DNA of 64,000 nucleotides from Cricetomys ansorgei (taxonomy: Eukaryota > Chordata > Mammalia > Rodentia > Nesomyidae), in contig JAMJFZ010001137.1 of the NCBI GenBank assembly GCA_026225945.1, positions 248,001 to 312,000 on the forward strand. Reading direction: 5' to 3'. The notes beneath the pieces are model-generated. The model ran no database searches, was not told the origin of the DNA, and was given only the letters and a program-made list of their open reading frames with translations. Position numbers and translations under genes: made by a program. Below are positions 50,550-62,433 of the stretch, one piece after another. Within the stretch, counting starts at the first letter, position 1; each line of letters opens with the position of its first letter.

Positions 50550-52423
50550 CTTCTTCTTCTTCTTCTTCTTCTTCTTCTTCTTCTTCTTCTTCTTCTTCTT
50601 CTTCGTCTTCCTTACCCTCGGATAAGGTATATGTTTTCATCTTTTTGAAGTAGGATCTGAGAGATTCTCCAACAAAAGCCATGCGAGGGCTGGGAGTTTG
50701 GCTTACAGGTAGGGTGCTTGTCCAACAAGTAATCTTGGGTTGAGTCCCCACTACTAGGGTAAAAATTAAAAGTTCAAAAGAAAGACTTTGGATATGGAAC
50801 AACAGATCTCTAGTCAAGTATGCAGTCAACAAGTAGTTAGCTTTGTGAAGGCCCTGAGCCAGAACCACAAGCATGGGGCCTCAGTTGTTCCTAACGCACA
50901 GATAAATAATCCATGTTTATTGTTCAAAGCTTCCCTTTTAGGGACATTATTAGTCTTCAGCAGAGAAGTGAGAAGACTAATCTCCTTCTGGGAGGACAGG
51001 ACAGAAGAAGAAAGTAGCCACAGGCAAATCAGAAAACCTCATGCACTCTCACACTGAAATGTCTAAGGCAAGGCCGTCTTGTTCTTTCTCCATTTCATTT
51101 TTATGTACATGGTCTGAGATCTCTGTGCCCCTCACAGGAGTGGTCTTCTCTTCCTTTGCGTCATATATGAGATTTTCATGGTTTTGACCAAGAAAACAAA
51201 TTAATTAATTAACTAATCTAGTAAAGGAAACTTAAAAGCAGAGCAAGCTAGGAGTCATATATAATGTGATATTGGGCAGGAATTTCTGTACTTTCATTCT
51301 CACCTGCATTCTGAGTTTGTGTTCATAGGTGACTGTGTACTATGCATGCATCAAAGGCCACATGGTAGTTTCTGCTGAGACAAGACAAACCCTGAAGCAG
51401 ACCAGCAATTTTATCTAAAACACAGTTGTGGGCTCTGATGACCCATTCAGAGCCTGACTTTGAGGAGACATTAAACCCCACAGCTGAAGAAAGATACAAC
51501 TTTCATATTAGGGTACTGGAGGATTTATTATCCAAATGTTAGATTTCTTCAGAAATCTAGGTAGAGAAGCATGTGTTTCAGACATTCCCCACTCTTCTTG
51601 TGGAGTCTTCTCTGTCTCACAGAACTGGGAACCCAAAACTTTGCACATACCAGGCAAGACAGAGTCATACCACTAAGCTCCATCCTCATCCCCCTTTCTC
51701 TTCCTCTTTGAAGATTCCTTGATGTTTGTCATCACACATCCTGAATGTGTGTGTGTGTGTATCAATGTATTCATCCATCAGGAGGTCAGGGGTCAACCTC
51801 AGCTGTCAATCATTTGGAGGTGCCATTGATCTTGGTTTTCATACAGTCTCTTCTTAGCCCTGGAACTTACTGCATGTTCTAGGCTGGTTGATCTCGGAGT
51901 CCCAGAAATTCCGCTTTCTCAACAGTTCCATAGCACAGGTTCATTCTACCACATTTGGGTTTGCACTTCAACATGGGTGTGACTTGGCATAACCTGGTGT
52001 GTGCGAAGGACTTGCTACAGATCCTATGTGGACATTGGAACTATATTTCAAATATTCTCCTCTTTTTCTCCATTTTCTGTAGTGGCCCAGATACAGATAA
52101 ACATGCAGGCATTTGGTCCAAAATGTTGTATCTGAGGCCCAGCTCTTCTAGTCTTCACAAATAAAGAGCAGAAGGCTCTAAAGGCTGATCTAACACCCTG
52201 TGTGCAATGAAATAACAGGATCCACGGTTCAGCTCCATGAGTGGAAGCCATTTCAGGAAATTTTACCATTGTGTCATCCAAGAGGGAAACATTCCCCTGA
52301 GCCTGTGAGGCATGATGGGACAATAGAAATTCATATTGATCCCCGCATTCACACTTTTAGGACCTTCTGTCTCCTTTTTTGGACTTTCTCATTTCTCTTT
52401 TGTTCCCTGTCTGTTTGAAAGTT
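48466..52423. repeat. Macrosatellite unit B3 (beta reference unit)
   Basis: 3,958 bp, about 115 bp longer than gamma, mostly because of the CCT/CTT tract at about 50,465-50,610. Beta marks: 'tttcgatgagagtcagaac' near 49,079, ID element with 'caagtaatcttgggttgag' (50,684-50,773), and 'ttaattaattaactaatc' near 51,201. In about 51,255-51,600 it follows B2, not B4-B6 ('gagtcatatataatg', 'gcatgtgtttcagacattcc'). DR1-like motif 51,783-51,795; B4-class SINE (minus) about 51,746-52,021. Confidence 0.95.
50465..50610. repeat. (CCT)n-(CTT)n microsatellite of unit B3
   Basis: A CCT block, a short CTT block, a 'ttttccttctac' interruption, then about 28 uninterrupted TTC triplets (50,521-50,604), ending in 'gtcttcc'. 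The plus strand is pure pyrimidine apart from a single A at the interruption and a single G at the end. Poly-Ser, poly-Leu, poly-Phe or poly-Glu frames here are artefacts of the triplet repeat. Confidence 0.98.
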
Positions 52424-54477
52424 GAGTGTCCAGATTTACTAGGGGGTAGAGGTACAATTTATTCAAATTTGTGACTCAGATCTGAACAAAGGCACATAAA
52501 ATTACACAGTGAAAACTCATCAATATGAAACTAAAGTCGTCTACTTGATGATAACCTGCCTTTAATCATTACGTTAGAGCGTCCCATGTCTTTCATGTAC
52601 TTAACCTTCAACTGGGATCCATAGGCAGAATTTTAGAAGGAAGGTAAAGAACTTTTCTTTGCCCTTCATCATTAGCCTACAAGATTCAGAATGCAGAAGC
52701 AAATGAAACCTTTTAGAAGTAGTGCACTTAAGAAGTGTGCATTCAATGATTTACACTCAGCGCTTCTCACTCATCCTTCAGTTGTTCTCACTCACCTGAG
52801 AGTTTTTTTTATGTTGCCTATATACTGTGTTTGCACATCCTCAGAGGACCATTAATGGGTGGCCCCTTGTCTGGACCCCATATCATTCTCGAGTGACATT
52901 ATATTTGGAGAAATGAGCTGCACAAGAGAAAATGCATAGAATACAGAGAAGATAAAAGAGTGTGGAATCTGAGTTTCATTCAGAAGCTGAGTTTGCGTGG
53001 AATAAGATTAATAAGAGGCTCAACATATACAGAAAATTTCGATGAGAGTCAGAACAGAGACAGCAAAAAGCATCTTGCATTGAGACAAAGACAGCATGAA
53101 GGGCATGTTAGAATATCAAACAAGGGGAACACATGGCATCTCAAGAGCTTGGAAGTGAGAGCATACACCAGTCTTGGATCTCATAGCCATATTCCCTAAC
53201 AGTGAGTGAGGTGGGTAATGAGGATATGAAGCTGCAGATTCGCCAAGGCCGTGCTCCTATAGAGAACTGCCAGCTCTTCCAAGCACATTACAGAATTTCA
53301 GAAGCTGCTTTGTCCATTCTCCATACATTACAACATCGAGAAAAACATCAGTTGATCATTCCAGCCATTGCCAGAATTAGGCTAATGATTATGATGTAGT
53401 CAGAGACACAGGACAATCACATATCCAGAGTGCTTTGCAGGCAGTTGTGTATATTTAAGTTCACAGCAAAGCTGGGAGATCTCTGATGTCCATTTCATAT
53501 GATATCTGATGACATACATTGTCTCTGTGTAGGTGACCTATAATGATCTGCCATGTTAATTAGTCAAAATAGTTTTACTTGAGATTCAATGGCTATTACG
53601 TTAGGTTCATCTGTGGTGGGTGATGAACCGTTATCTGTGGAACTCAGAAAAGCTCAGATAATTTAATACTGTGAGGGGACATTCCACCACTTCACAATCA
53701 TGAAGTTTTATTCAATGATCTGAATTGAATCTTGAGCACAATGGGGTATTTTTCATTTGAGCTTCACTTATCAGTTGCATTTCATGGATGGAATGTGGGC
53801 ATCAAGATTGGAAGGGCTTGAGAAGCTTCACTTGCATAAAGATGCAAGCCATTTTTCCTCTTTCCTCTGGAGTTTGATTATTTTTGTTCTAGAAAATAGA
53901 ATCTTGCTACATACTTCAGTATATGGTTTGAATGAAAAGTTATTTTGAGACTCAGGGATTTGACTTTTGTCCTCCAGCTGGTGACATTGCTTTTACAGCA
54001 CAGAGTCAGTCTTTGTAGCAACTCTGAGTGGCAGAGGGTGATAGCTTCTTGGAGTTCTACCCAAGACTTCGGTCTCCTTATCTTTCAGGTGGAACATGCT
54101 GATCTCCTTCTGGAATGACAGAATAAAAACTGGACTTCCATGTTTACTAGAAACCAAGACCTATAATAAACCTATCATCTTCAAGTTGCAATTGTGGGAT
54201 CTTGTGATGCATCAAGAAGGTAACAACTAACATTCCCAGGCTGTCTCATTCCATGATCTGCCTGTCCCAGTGTCTTCTTACTTAGATTATATGTGTTTAC
54301 ATCCTCAGCTCCTGCAACTCTGCCACAAGCCTCTTCTAACACATCTCACCTCTCGTGTTCCCTCTCTTGCCTATCCTTACTCCTTACCCAGCTTCAGCTC
54401 TGCTGATTCATCCTCTACTCCTCCTTTCCCTCCTCCTCCTCCTCCTCCTCCTCTTCTTCTTCTTCTTCTTTTCCTTC

Positions 54478-54509
<32 letters not shown>

Positions 54510-56380
54510 CTTCTTCTTCTTCTTCTTCTTCTTCTTCTTCTTCTTCTTCTTCTTCTTCTTCGTCTTCCTTACCCTCGGATAAGGTATATGTTTTCATCTT
54601 TTTGAAGTAGGATCTGAGAGATTCTCCAACAAAAGCCATGCGAGGGCTGGGAGTTTGGCTTACAGGTAGGGTGCTTGTCCAACAAGTAATCTTGGGTTGA
54701 GTCCCCACTACTAGGGTAAAAATTAAAAGTTCAAAAGAAAGACTTTGGATATGGAACAACAGATCTCTAGTCAAGTATGCAGTCAACAAGTAGTTAGCTT
54801 TGTGAAGGCCCTGAGCCAGAACCACAAGCATGGGGCCTCAGTTGTTCCTAACGCACAGATAAATAATCCATGTTTATTGTTCAAAGCTTCCCTTTTAGGG
54901 ACATTATTAGTCTTCAGCAGAGAAGTGAGAAGACTAATCTCCTTCTGGGAGGACAGGACAGAAGAAGAAAGTAGCCACAGGCAAATCAGAAAACCTCATG
55001 CACTCTCACACTGAAATGTCTAAGGCAAGGCCGTCTTGTTCTTTCTCCATTTCATTTTTATGTACATGGTCTGAGATCTCTGTGCCCCTCACAGGAGTGG
55101 TCTTCTCTTCCTTTGCGTCATATATGAGATTTTCATGGTTTTGACCAAGAAAACAAATTAATTAATTAACTAATCTAGTAAAGGAAACTTAAAAGCAGAG
55201 CAAGCTAGGAATCATTTATAATGTGATATTGGGCAGGAATTTCTGTACTTTCATTCTCACCTGCATTCTGAGTTTGTATCCATAGGTGACTGTGTACTAT
55301 GCATGCATCAAAGGCCACATGGTAGTTTCTGCTGAGACAAGACAAACCCTGAAGCAGACCAGCAATTTTATCTAAAACACAGTTGTGGGCTCTGGTGACC
55401 CATTCAGTGCCTGACTTTGAGGAGACATTAAACCCCACAGCTGAAGAAAGATACAACTTTCATATTAGGGTATTGGAGGATTTATTATCCAAATGTTAGA
55501 TTTCTTTAGAAATCTAGGTAGAGAAGCATGAGCTTCTGACATTCCCCACTCTTCTGGTGGAGTCTTCTCTGTCTCACAGAACTGGGAACACAAAACTTTG
55601 CACATACCAGGCAAGACAGAGTCATACCACTAAGCTCCATCCTCATCCCCCTTTCTCTTCCTCTTTGAAGATTCCTTGATGTTTGTCATCACACATCCTG
55701 AATGTGTGTGTGTGTGTATCAATGTATTCATCCATCAGGAGGTCAGGGGTCAACCTCAGCTGTCAATCATTTGGAGGTGCCATTGATCTTGGTTTTCATA
55801 CAGTCTCTTCTTAGCCCTGGAACTTACTGCATGTTCTAGGCTGGTTGATCTCGGAGTCCCAGAAATTCCGCTTTCTCAACAGTTCCATAGCACAGGTTCA
55901 TTCTACCACATTTGGGTTTGCACTTCAACATGGGTGTGACTTGGCATAACCTGGTGTGTGCGAAGGACTTGCTACAGATCCTATGTGGACATTGGAACTA
56001 TATTTCAAATATTCTCCTCTTTTTCTCCATTTTCTGTAGTGGCCCAGATACAGATAAACATGCAGGCATTTGGTCCAAAATGTTGTATCTGAGGCCCAGC
56101 TCTTCTAGTCTTCACAAATAAAGAGCAGAAGGCTCTAAAGGCTGATCTAACACCCTGTGTGCAATGAAATAACAGGATCCACGGTTCAGCTCCATGAGTG
56201 GAAGCCATTTCAGGAAATTTTACCATTGTGTCATCCAAGAGGGAAACATTCCCCTGAGCCTGTGAGGCATGATGGGACAATAGAAATTCATATTGATCCC
56301 CGCATTCACACTTTTAGGACCTTCTGTCTCCTTTTTTGGACTTTCTCATTTCTCTTTTGTTCCCTGTCTGTTTGAAAGTT
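52424..56380. repeat. Macrosatellite unit B4 (beta)
   Basis: 3,957 bp and nearly identical to B3 except for tract length and the segment at about 55,205-55,575. There B4-B6 read 'ggaatcatttataatg', 'tttgtatccatagg' and 'gcatgagcttctgacattcc'; the last of these is a gamma-type phrase. Landmarks: ID-like SINE 54,642-54,730, DR1-like motif 55,740-55,752, B4-class SINE (minus) about 55,703-55,978. Confidence 0.95.
54430..54567. repeat. (CCT)n-(CTT)n microsatellite of unit B4
   Basis: Same architecture as in B3 including the 'ttttccttctac' interruption, with about 27 uninterrupted TTC triplets (54,481-54,561). The tract differs in length from its neighbours although the flanks are identical, so it mutates faster than the rest of the monomer. 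Confidence 0.98.
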
Positions 56381-59300
56381 GAGTGTCCAGATTTACTAGG
56401 GGGTAGAGGTACAATTTATTCAAATTTGTGACTCAGATCTGAACAAAGGCACATAAAATTACACAGTGAAAACTCATCAATATGAAACTAAAGTCGTCTA
56501 CTTGATGATAACCTGCCTTTAATCATTACGTTAGAGCGTCCCATGTCTTTCATGTACTTAACCTTCAACTGGGATCCATAGGCAGAATTTTAGAAGGAAG
56601 GTAAAGAACTTTTCTTTGCCCTTCATCATTAGCCTACAAGATTCAGAATGCAGAAGCAAATGAAACCTTTTAGAAGTAGTGCACTTAAGAAGTGTGCATT
56701 CAATGATTTACACTCAGCGCTTCTCACTCATCCTTCAGTTGTTCTCACTCACCTGAGAGTTTTTTTTATGTTGCCTATATACTGTGTTTGCACATCCTCA
56801 GAGGACCATTAATGGGTGGCCCCTTGTCTGGACCCCATATCATTCTCGAGTGACATTATATTTGGAGAAATGAGCTGCACAAGAGAAAATGCATAGAATA
56901 CAGAGAAGATAAAAGAGTGTGGAATCTGAGTTTCATTCAGAAGCTGAGTTTGCGTGGAATAAGATTAATAAGAGGCTCAACATATACAGAAAATTTCGAT
57001 GAGAGTCAGAACAGAGACAGCAAAAAGCATCTTGCATTGAGACAAAGACAGCATGAAGGGCATGTTAGAATATCAAACAAGGGGAACACATGGCATCTCA
57101 AGAGCTTGGAAGTGAGAGCATACACCAGTCTTGGATCTCATAGCCATATTCCCTAACAGTGAGTGAGGTGGGTAATGAGGATATGAAGCTGCAGATTCGC
57201 CAAGGCCGTGCTCCTATAGAGAACTGCCAGCTCTTCCAAGCACATTACAGAATTTCAGAAGCTGCTTTGTCCATTCTCCATACATTACAACATCGAGAAA
57301 AACATCAGTTGATCATTCCAGCCATTGCCAGAATTAGGCTAATGATTATGATGTAGTCAGAGACACAGGACAATCACATATCCAGAGTGCTTTGCAGGCA
57401 GTTGTGTATATTTAAGTTCACAGCAAAGCTGGGAGATCTCTGATGTCCATTTCATATGATATCTGATGACATACATTGTCTCTGTGTAGGTGACCTATAA
57501 TGATCTGCCATGTTAATTAGTCAAAATAGTTTTACTTGAGATTCAATGGCTATTACGTTAGGTTCATCTGTGGTGGGTGATGAACCGTTATCTGTGGAAC
57601 TCAGAAAAGCTCAGATAATTTAATACTGTGAGGGGACATTCCACCACTTCACAATCATGAAGTTTTATTCAATGATCTGAATTGAATCTTGAGCACAATG
57701 GGGTATTTTTCATTTGAGCTTCACTTATCAGTTGCATTTCATGGATGGAATGTGGGCATCAAGATTGGAAGGGCTTGAGAAGCTTCACTTGCATAAAGAT
57801 GCAAGCCATTTTTCCTCTTTCCTCTGGAGTTTGATTATTTTTGTTCTAGAAAATAGAATCTTGCTACATACTTCAGTATATGGTTTGAATGAAAAGTTAT
57901 TTTGAGACTCAGGGATTTGACTTTTGTCCTCCAGCTGGTGACATTGCTTTTACAGCACAGAGTCAGTCTTTGTAGCAACTCTGAGTGGCAGAGGGTGATA
58001 GCTTCTTGGAGTTCTACCCAAGACTTCGGTCTCCTTATCTTTCAGGTGGAACATGCTGATCTCCTTCTGGAATGACAGAATAAAAACTGGACTTCCATGT
58101 TTACTAGAAACCAAGACCTATAATAAACCTATCATCTTCAAGTTGCAATTGTGGGATCTTGTGATGCATCAAGAAGGTAACAACTAACATTCCCAGGCTG
58201 TCTCATTCCATGATCTGCCTGTCCCAGTGTCTTCTTACTTAGATTATATGTGTTTACATCCTCAGCTCCTGCAACTCTGCCACAAGCCTCTTCTAACACA
58301 TCTCACCTCTCGTGTTCCCTCTCTTGCCTATCCTTACTCCTTACCCAGCTTCAGCTCTGCTGATTCATCCTCTACTCCTCCTTTCCCTCCTCCTCCTCCT
58401 CCTCCTCCTTCTTCTTCTTCTTCTTCTTTCTTCTTCTTCTTCTTCTTCTTCTTCTTCTTCTTCTTCTTCTTCTTCTTCTTCTTCTTCTTCTTCTTCTTCT
58501 TCTTCTTCTTCTTCTTCTTCGTCTTCCTTACCCTCGGATAAGGTATATGTTTTCATCTTTTTGAAGTAGGATCTGAGAGATTCTCCAACAAAAGCCATGC
58601 GAGGGCTGGGAGTTTGGCTTACAGGTAGGGTGCTTGTCCAACAAGTAATCTTGGGTTGAGTCCCCACTACTAGGGTAAAAATTAAAAGTTCAAAAGAAAG
58701 ACTTTGGATATGGAACAACAGATCTCTAGTCAAGTATGCAGTCAACAAGTAGTTAGCTTTGTGAAGGCCCTGAGCCAGAACCACAAGCATGGGGCCTCAG
58801 TTGTTCCTAACGCACAGATAAATAATCCATGTTTATTGTTCAAAGCTTCCCTTTTAGGGACATTATTAGTCTTCAGCAGAGAAGTGAGAAGACTAATCTC
58901 CTTCTGGGAGGACAGGACAGAAGAAGAAAGTAGCCACAGGCAAATCAGAAAACCTCATGCACTCTCACACTGAAATGTCTAAGGCAAGGCCGTCTTGTTC
59001 TTTCTCCATTTCATTTTTATGTACATGGTCTGAGATCTCTGTGCCCCTCACAGGAGTGGTCTTCTCTTCCTTTGCGTCATATATGAGATTTTCATGGTTT
59101 TGACCAAGAAAACAAATTAATTAATTAACTAATCTAGTAAAGGAAACTTAAAAGCAGAGCAAGCTAGGAATCATTTATAATGTGATATTGGGCAGGAATT
59201 TCTGTACTTTCATTCTCACCTGCATTCTGAGTTTGTATCCATAGGTGACTGTGTACTATGCATGCATCAAAGGCCACATGGTAGTTTCTGCTGAGACAAG

Positions 59301-60341
59301 ACAAACCCTGAAGCAGACCAGCAATTTTATCTAAAACACAGTTGTGGGCTCTGGTGACCCATTCAGTGCCTGACTTTGAGGAGACATTAAACCCCACAGC
59401 TGAAGAAAGATACAACTTTCATATTAGGGTATTGGAGGATTTATTATCCAAATGTTAGATTTCTTTAGAAATCTAGGTAGAGAAGCATGAGCTTCTGACA
59501 TTCCCCACTCTTCTGGTGGAGTCTTCTCTGTCTCACAGAACTGGGAACACAAAACTTTGCACATACCAGGCAAGACAGAGTCATACCACTAAGCTCCATC
59601 CTCATCCCCCTTTCTCTTCCTCTTTGAAAGATTCCTTGATGTTTGTCATCACACATCCTGAATGTGTGTGTGTGTGTATCAATGTATTCATCCATCAGGA
59701 GGTCAGGGGTCAACCTCAGCTGTCAATCATTTGGAGGTGCCATTGATCTTGGTTTTCATACAGTCTCTTCTTAGCCCTGGAACTTACTGCATGTTCTAGG
59801 CTGGTTGATCTCGGAGTCCCAGAAATTCCGCTTTCTCAACAGTTCCATAGCACAGGTTCATTCTACCACATTTGGGTTTGCACTTCAACATGGGTGTGAC
59901 TTGGCATAACCTGGTGTGTGCGAAGGACTTGCTACAGATCCTATGTGGACATTGGAACTATATTTCAAATATTCTCCTCTTTTTCTCCATTTTCTGTAGT
60001 GGCCCAGATACAGATAAACATGCAGGCATTTGGTCCAAAATGTTGTATCTGAGGCCCAGCTCTTCTAGTCTTCACAAATAAAGAGCAGAAGGCTCTAAAG
60101 GCTGATCTAACACCCTGTGTGCAATGAACATAACAGGATCCACGGTTCAGCTCCATGAGTGGAAGCCATTTCAGGAAATTTTACCATTGTGTCATCCAAG
60201 AGGGAAACATTCCCCTGAGCCTGTGAGGCATGATGGGACAATAGAAATTCATATTGATCCCCGCATTCACACTTTTAGGACCTTCTGTCTCCTTTTTTGG
60301 ACTTTCTCATTTCTCTTTTGTTCCCTGTCTGTTTGAAAGTT
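56381..60341. repeat. Macrosatellite unit B5 (beta)
   Basis: 3,961 bp. Nearly identical to B4 and B6. It is distinguished by the altered microsatellite interruption and by one-base additions near 59,628 ('tttgaaagattcc') and near 60,128 ('gcaatgaacataac'). Landmarks: ID-like SINE 58,601-58,690, DR1-like motif 59,700-59,712, B4-class SINE (minus) about 59,663-59,938. Confidence 0.95.
58386..58527. repeat. (CCT)n-(CTT)n microsatellite of unit B5
   Basis: The interruption seen in B3, B4 and B6 is reduced to a single extra T ('cttctttcttctt' near 58,423), leaving about 30 TTC triplets beyond it. This is the only copy in which the A-containing interruption is lost, so the tract is pure pyrimidine up to the G at its end. 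Confidence 0.97.
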
Positions 60342-62401
60342 GAGTGTCCAGATTTACTAGGGGGTAGAGGTACAATTTATTCAAATTTGTGACTCAGATC
60401 TGAACAAAGGCACATAAAATTACACAGTGAAAACTCATCAATATGAAACTAAAGTCGTCTACTTGATGATAACCTGCCTTTAATCATTACGTTAGAGCGT
60501 CCCATGTCTTTCATGTACTTAACCTTCAACTGGGATCCATAGGCAGAATTTTAGAAGGAAGGTAAAGAACTTTTCTTTGCCCTTCATCATTAGCCTACAA
60601 GATTCAGAATGCAGAAGCAAATGAAACCTTTTAGAAGTAGTGCACTTAAGAAGTGTGCATTCAATGATTTACACTCAGCGCTTCTCACTCATCCTTCAGT
60701 TGTTCTCACTCACCTGAGAGTTTTTTTTATGTTGCCTATATACTGTGTTTGCACATCCTCAGAGGACCATTAATGGGTGGCCCCTTGTCTGGACCCCATA
60801 TCATTCTCGAGTGACATTATATTTGGAGAAATGAGCTGCACAAGAGAAAATGCATAGAATACAGAGAAGATAAAAGAGTGTGGAATCTGAGTTTCATTCA
60901 GAAGCTGAGTTTGCGTGGAATAAGATTAATAAGAGGCTCAACATATACAGAAAATTTCGATGAGAGTCAGAACAGAGACAGCAAAAAGCATCTTGCATTG
61001 AGACAAAGACAGCATGAAGGGCATGTTAGAATATCAAACAAGGGGAACACATGGCATCTCAAGAGCTTGGAAGTGAGAGCATACACCAGTCTTGGATCTC
61101 ATAGCCATATTCCCTAACAGTGAGTGAGGTGGGTAATGAGGATATGAAGCTGCAGATTCGCCAAGGCCGTGCTCCTATAGAGAACTGCCAGCTCTTCCAA
61201 GCACATTACAGAATTTCAGAAGCTGCTTTGTCCATTCTCCATACATTACAACATCGAGAAAAACATCAGTTGATCATTCCAGCCATTGCCAGAATTAGGC
61301 TAATGATTATGATGTAGTCAGAGACACAGGACAATCACATATCCAGAGTGCTTTGCAGGCAGTTGTGTATATTTAAGTTCACAGCAAAGCTGGGAGATCT
61401 CTGATGTCCATTTCATATGATATCTGATGACATACATTGTCTCTGTGTAGGTGACCTATAATGATCTGCCATGTTAATTAGTCAAAATAGTTTTACTTGA
61501 GATTCAATGGCTATTACGTTAGGTTCATCTGTGGTGGGTGATGAACCGTTATCTGTGGAACTCAGAAAAGCTCAGATAATTTAATACTGTGAGGGGACAT
61601 TCCACCACTTCACAATCATGAAGTTTTATTCAATGATCTGAATTGAATCTTGAGCACAATGGGGTATTTTTCATTTGAGCTTCACTTATCAGTTGCATTT
61701 CATGGATGGAATGTGGGCATCAAGATTGGAAGGGCTTGAGAAGCTTCACTTGCATAAAGATGCAAGCCATTTTTCCTCTTTCCTCTGGAGTTTGATTATT
61801 TTTGTTCTAGAAAATAGAATCTTGCTACATACTTCAGTATATGGTTTGAATGAAAAGTTATTTTGAGACTCAGGGATTTGACTTTTGTCCTCCAGCTGGT
61901 GACATTGCTTTTACAGCACAGAGTCAGTCTTTGTAGCAACTCTGAGTGGCAGAGGGTGATAGCTTCTTGGAGTTCTACCCAAGACTTCGGTCTCCTTATC
62001 TTTCAGGTGGAACATGCTGATCTCCTTCTGGAATGACAGAATAAAAACTGGACTTCCATGTTTACTAGAAACCAAGACCTATAATAAACCTATCATCTTC
62101 AAGTTGCAATTGTGGGATCTTGTGATGCATCAAGAAGGTAACAACTAACATTCCCAGGCTGTCTCATTCCATGATCTGCCTGTCCCAGTGTCTTCTTACT
62201 TAGATTATATGTGTTTACATCCTCAGCTCCTGCAACTCTGCCACAAGCCTCTTCTAACACATCTCACCTCTCGTGTTCCCTCTCTTGCCTATCCTTACTC
62301 CTTACCCAGCTTCAGCTCTGCTGATTCATCCTCTACTCCTCCTTTCCCTCCTCCTCCTCCTCCTCCTCCTCCTCCTCTTCTTCTTCTTCTTCTTTTCCTT
62401 C

Positions 62402-62433
<32 letters not shown>

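Noticed and set aside
50419..50874. Minus-strand frames of about 140-150 codons with long poly-Glu in B3-B6
   Set aside because: The Glu run is the reverse of the CTT microsatellite, the lengths change with tract length, and one copy (B5) shifts into poly-Arg. The flank is the ID SINE. Not a protein gene.
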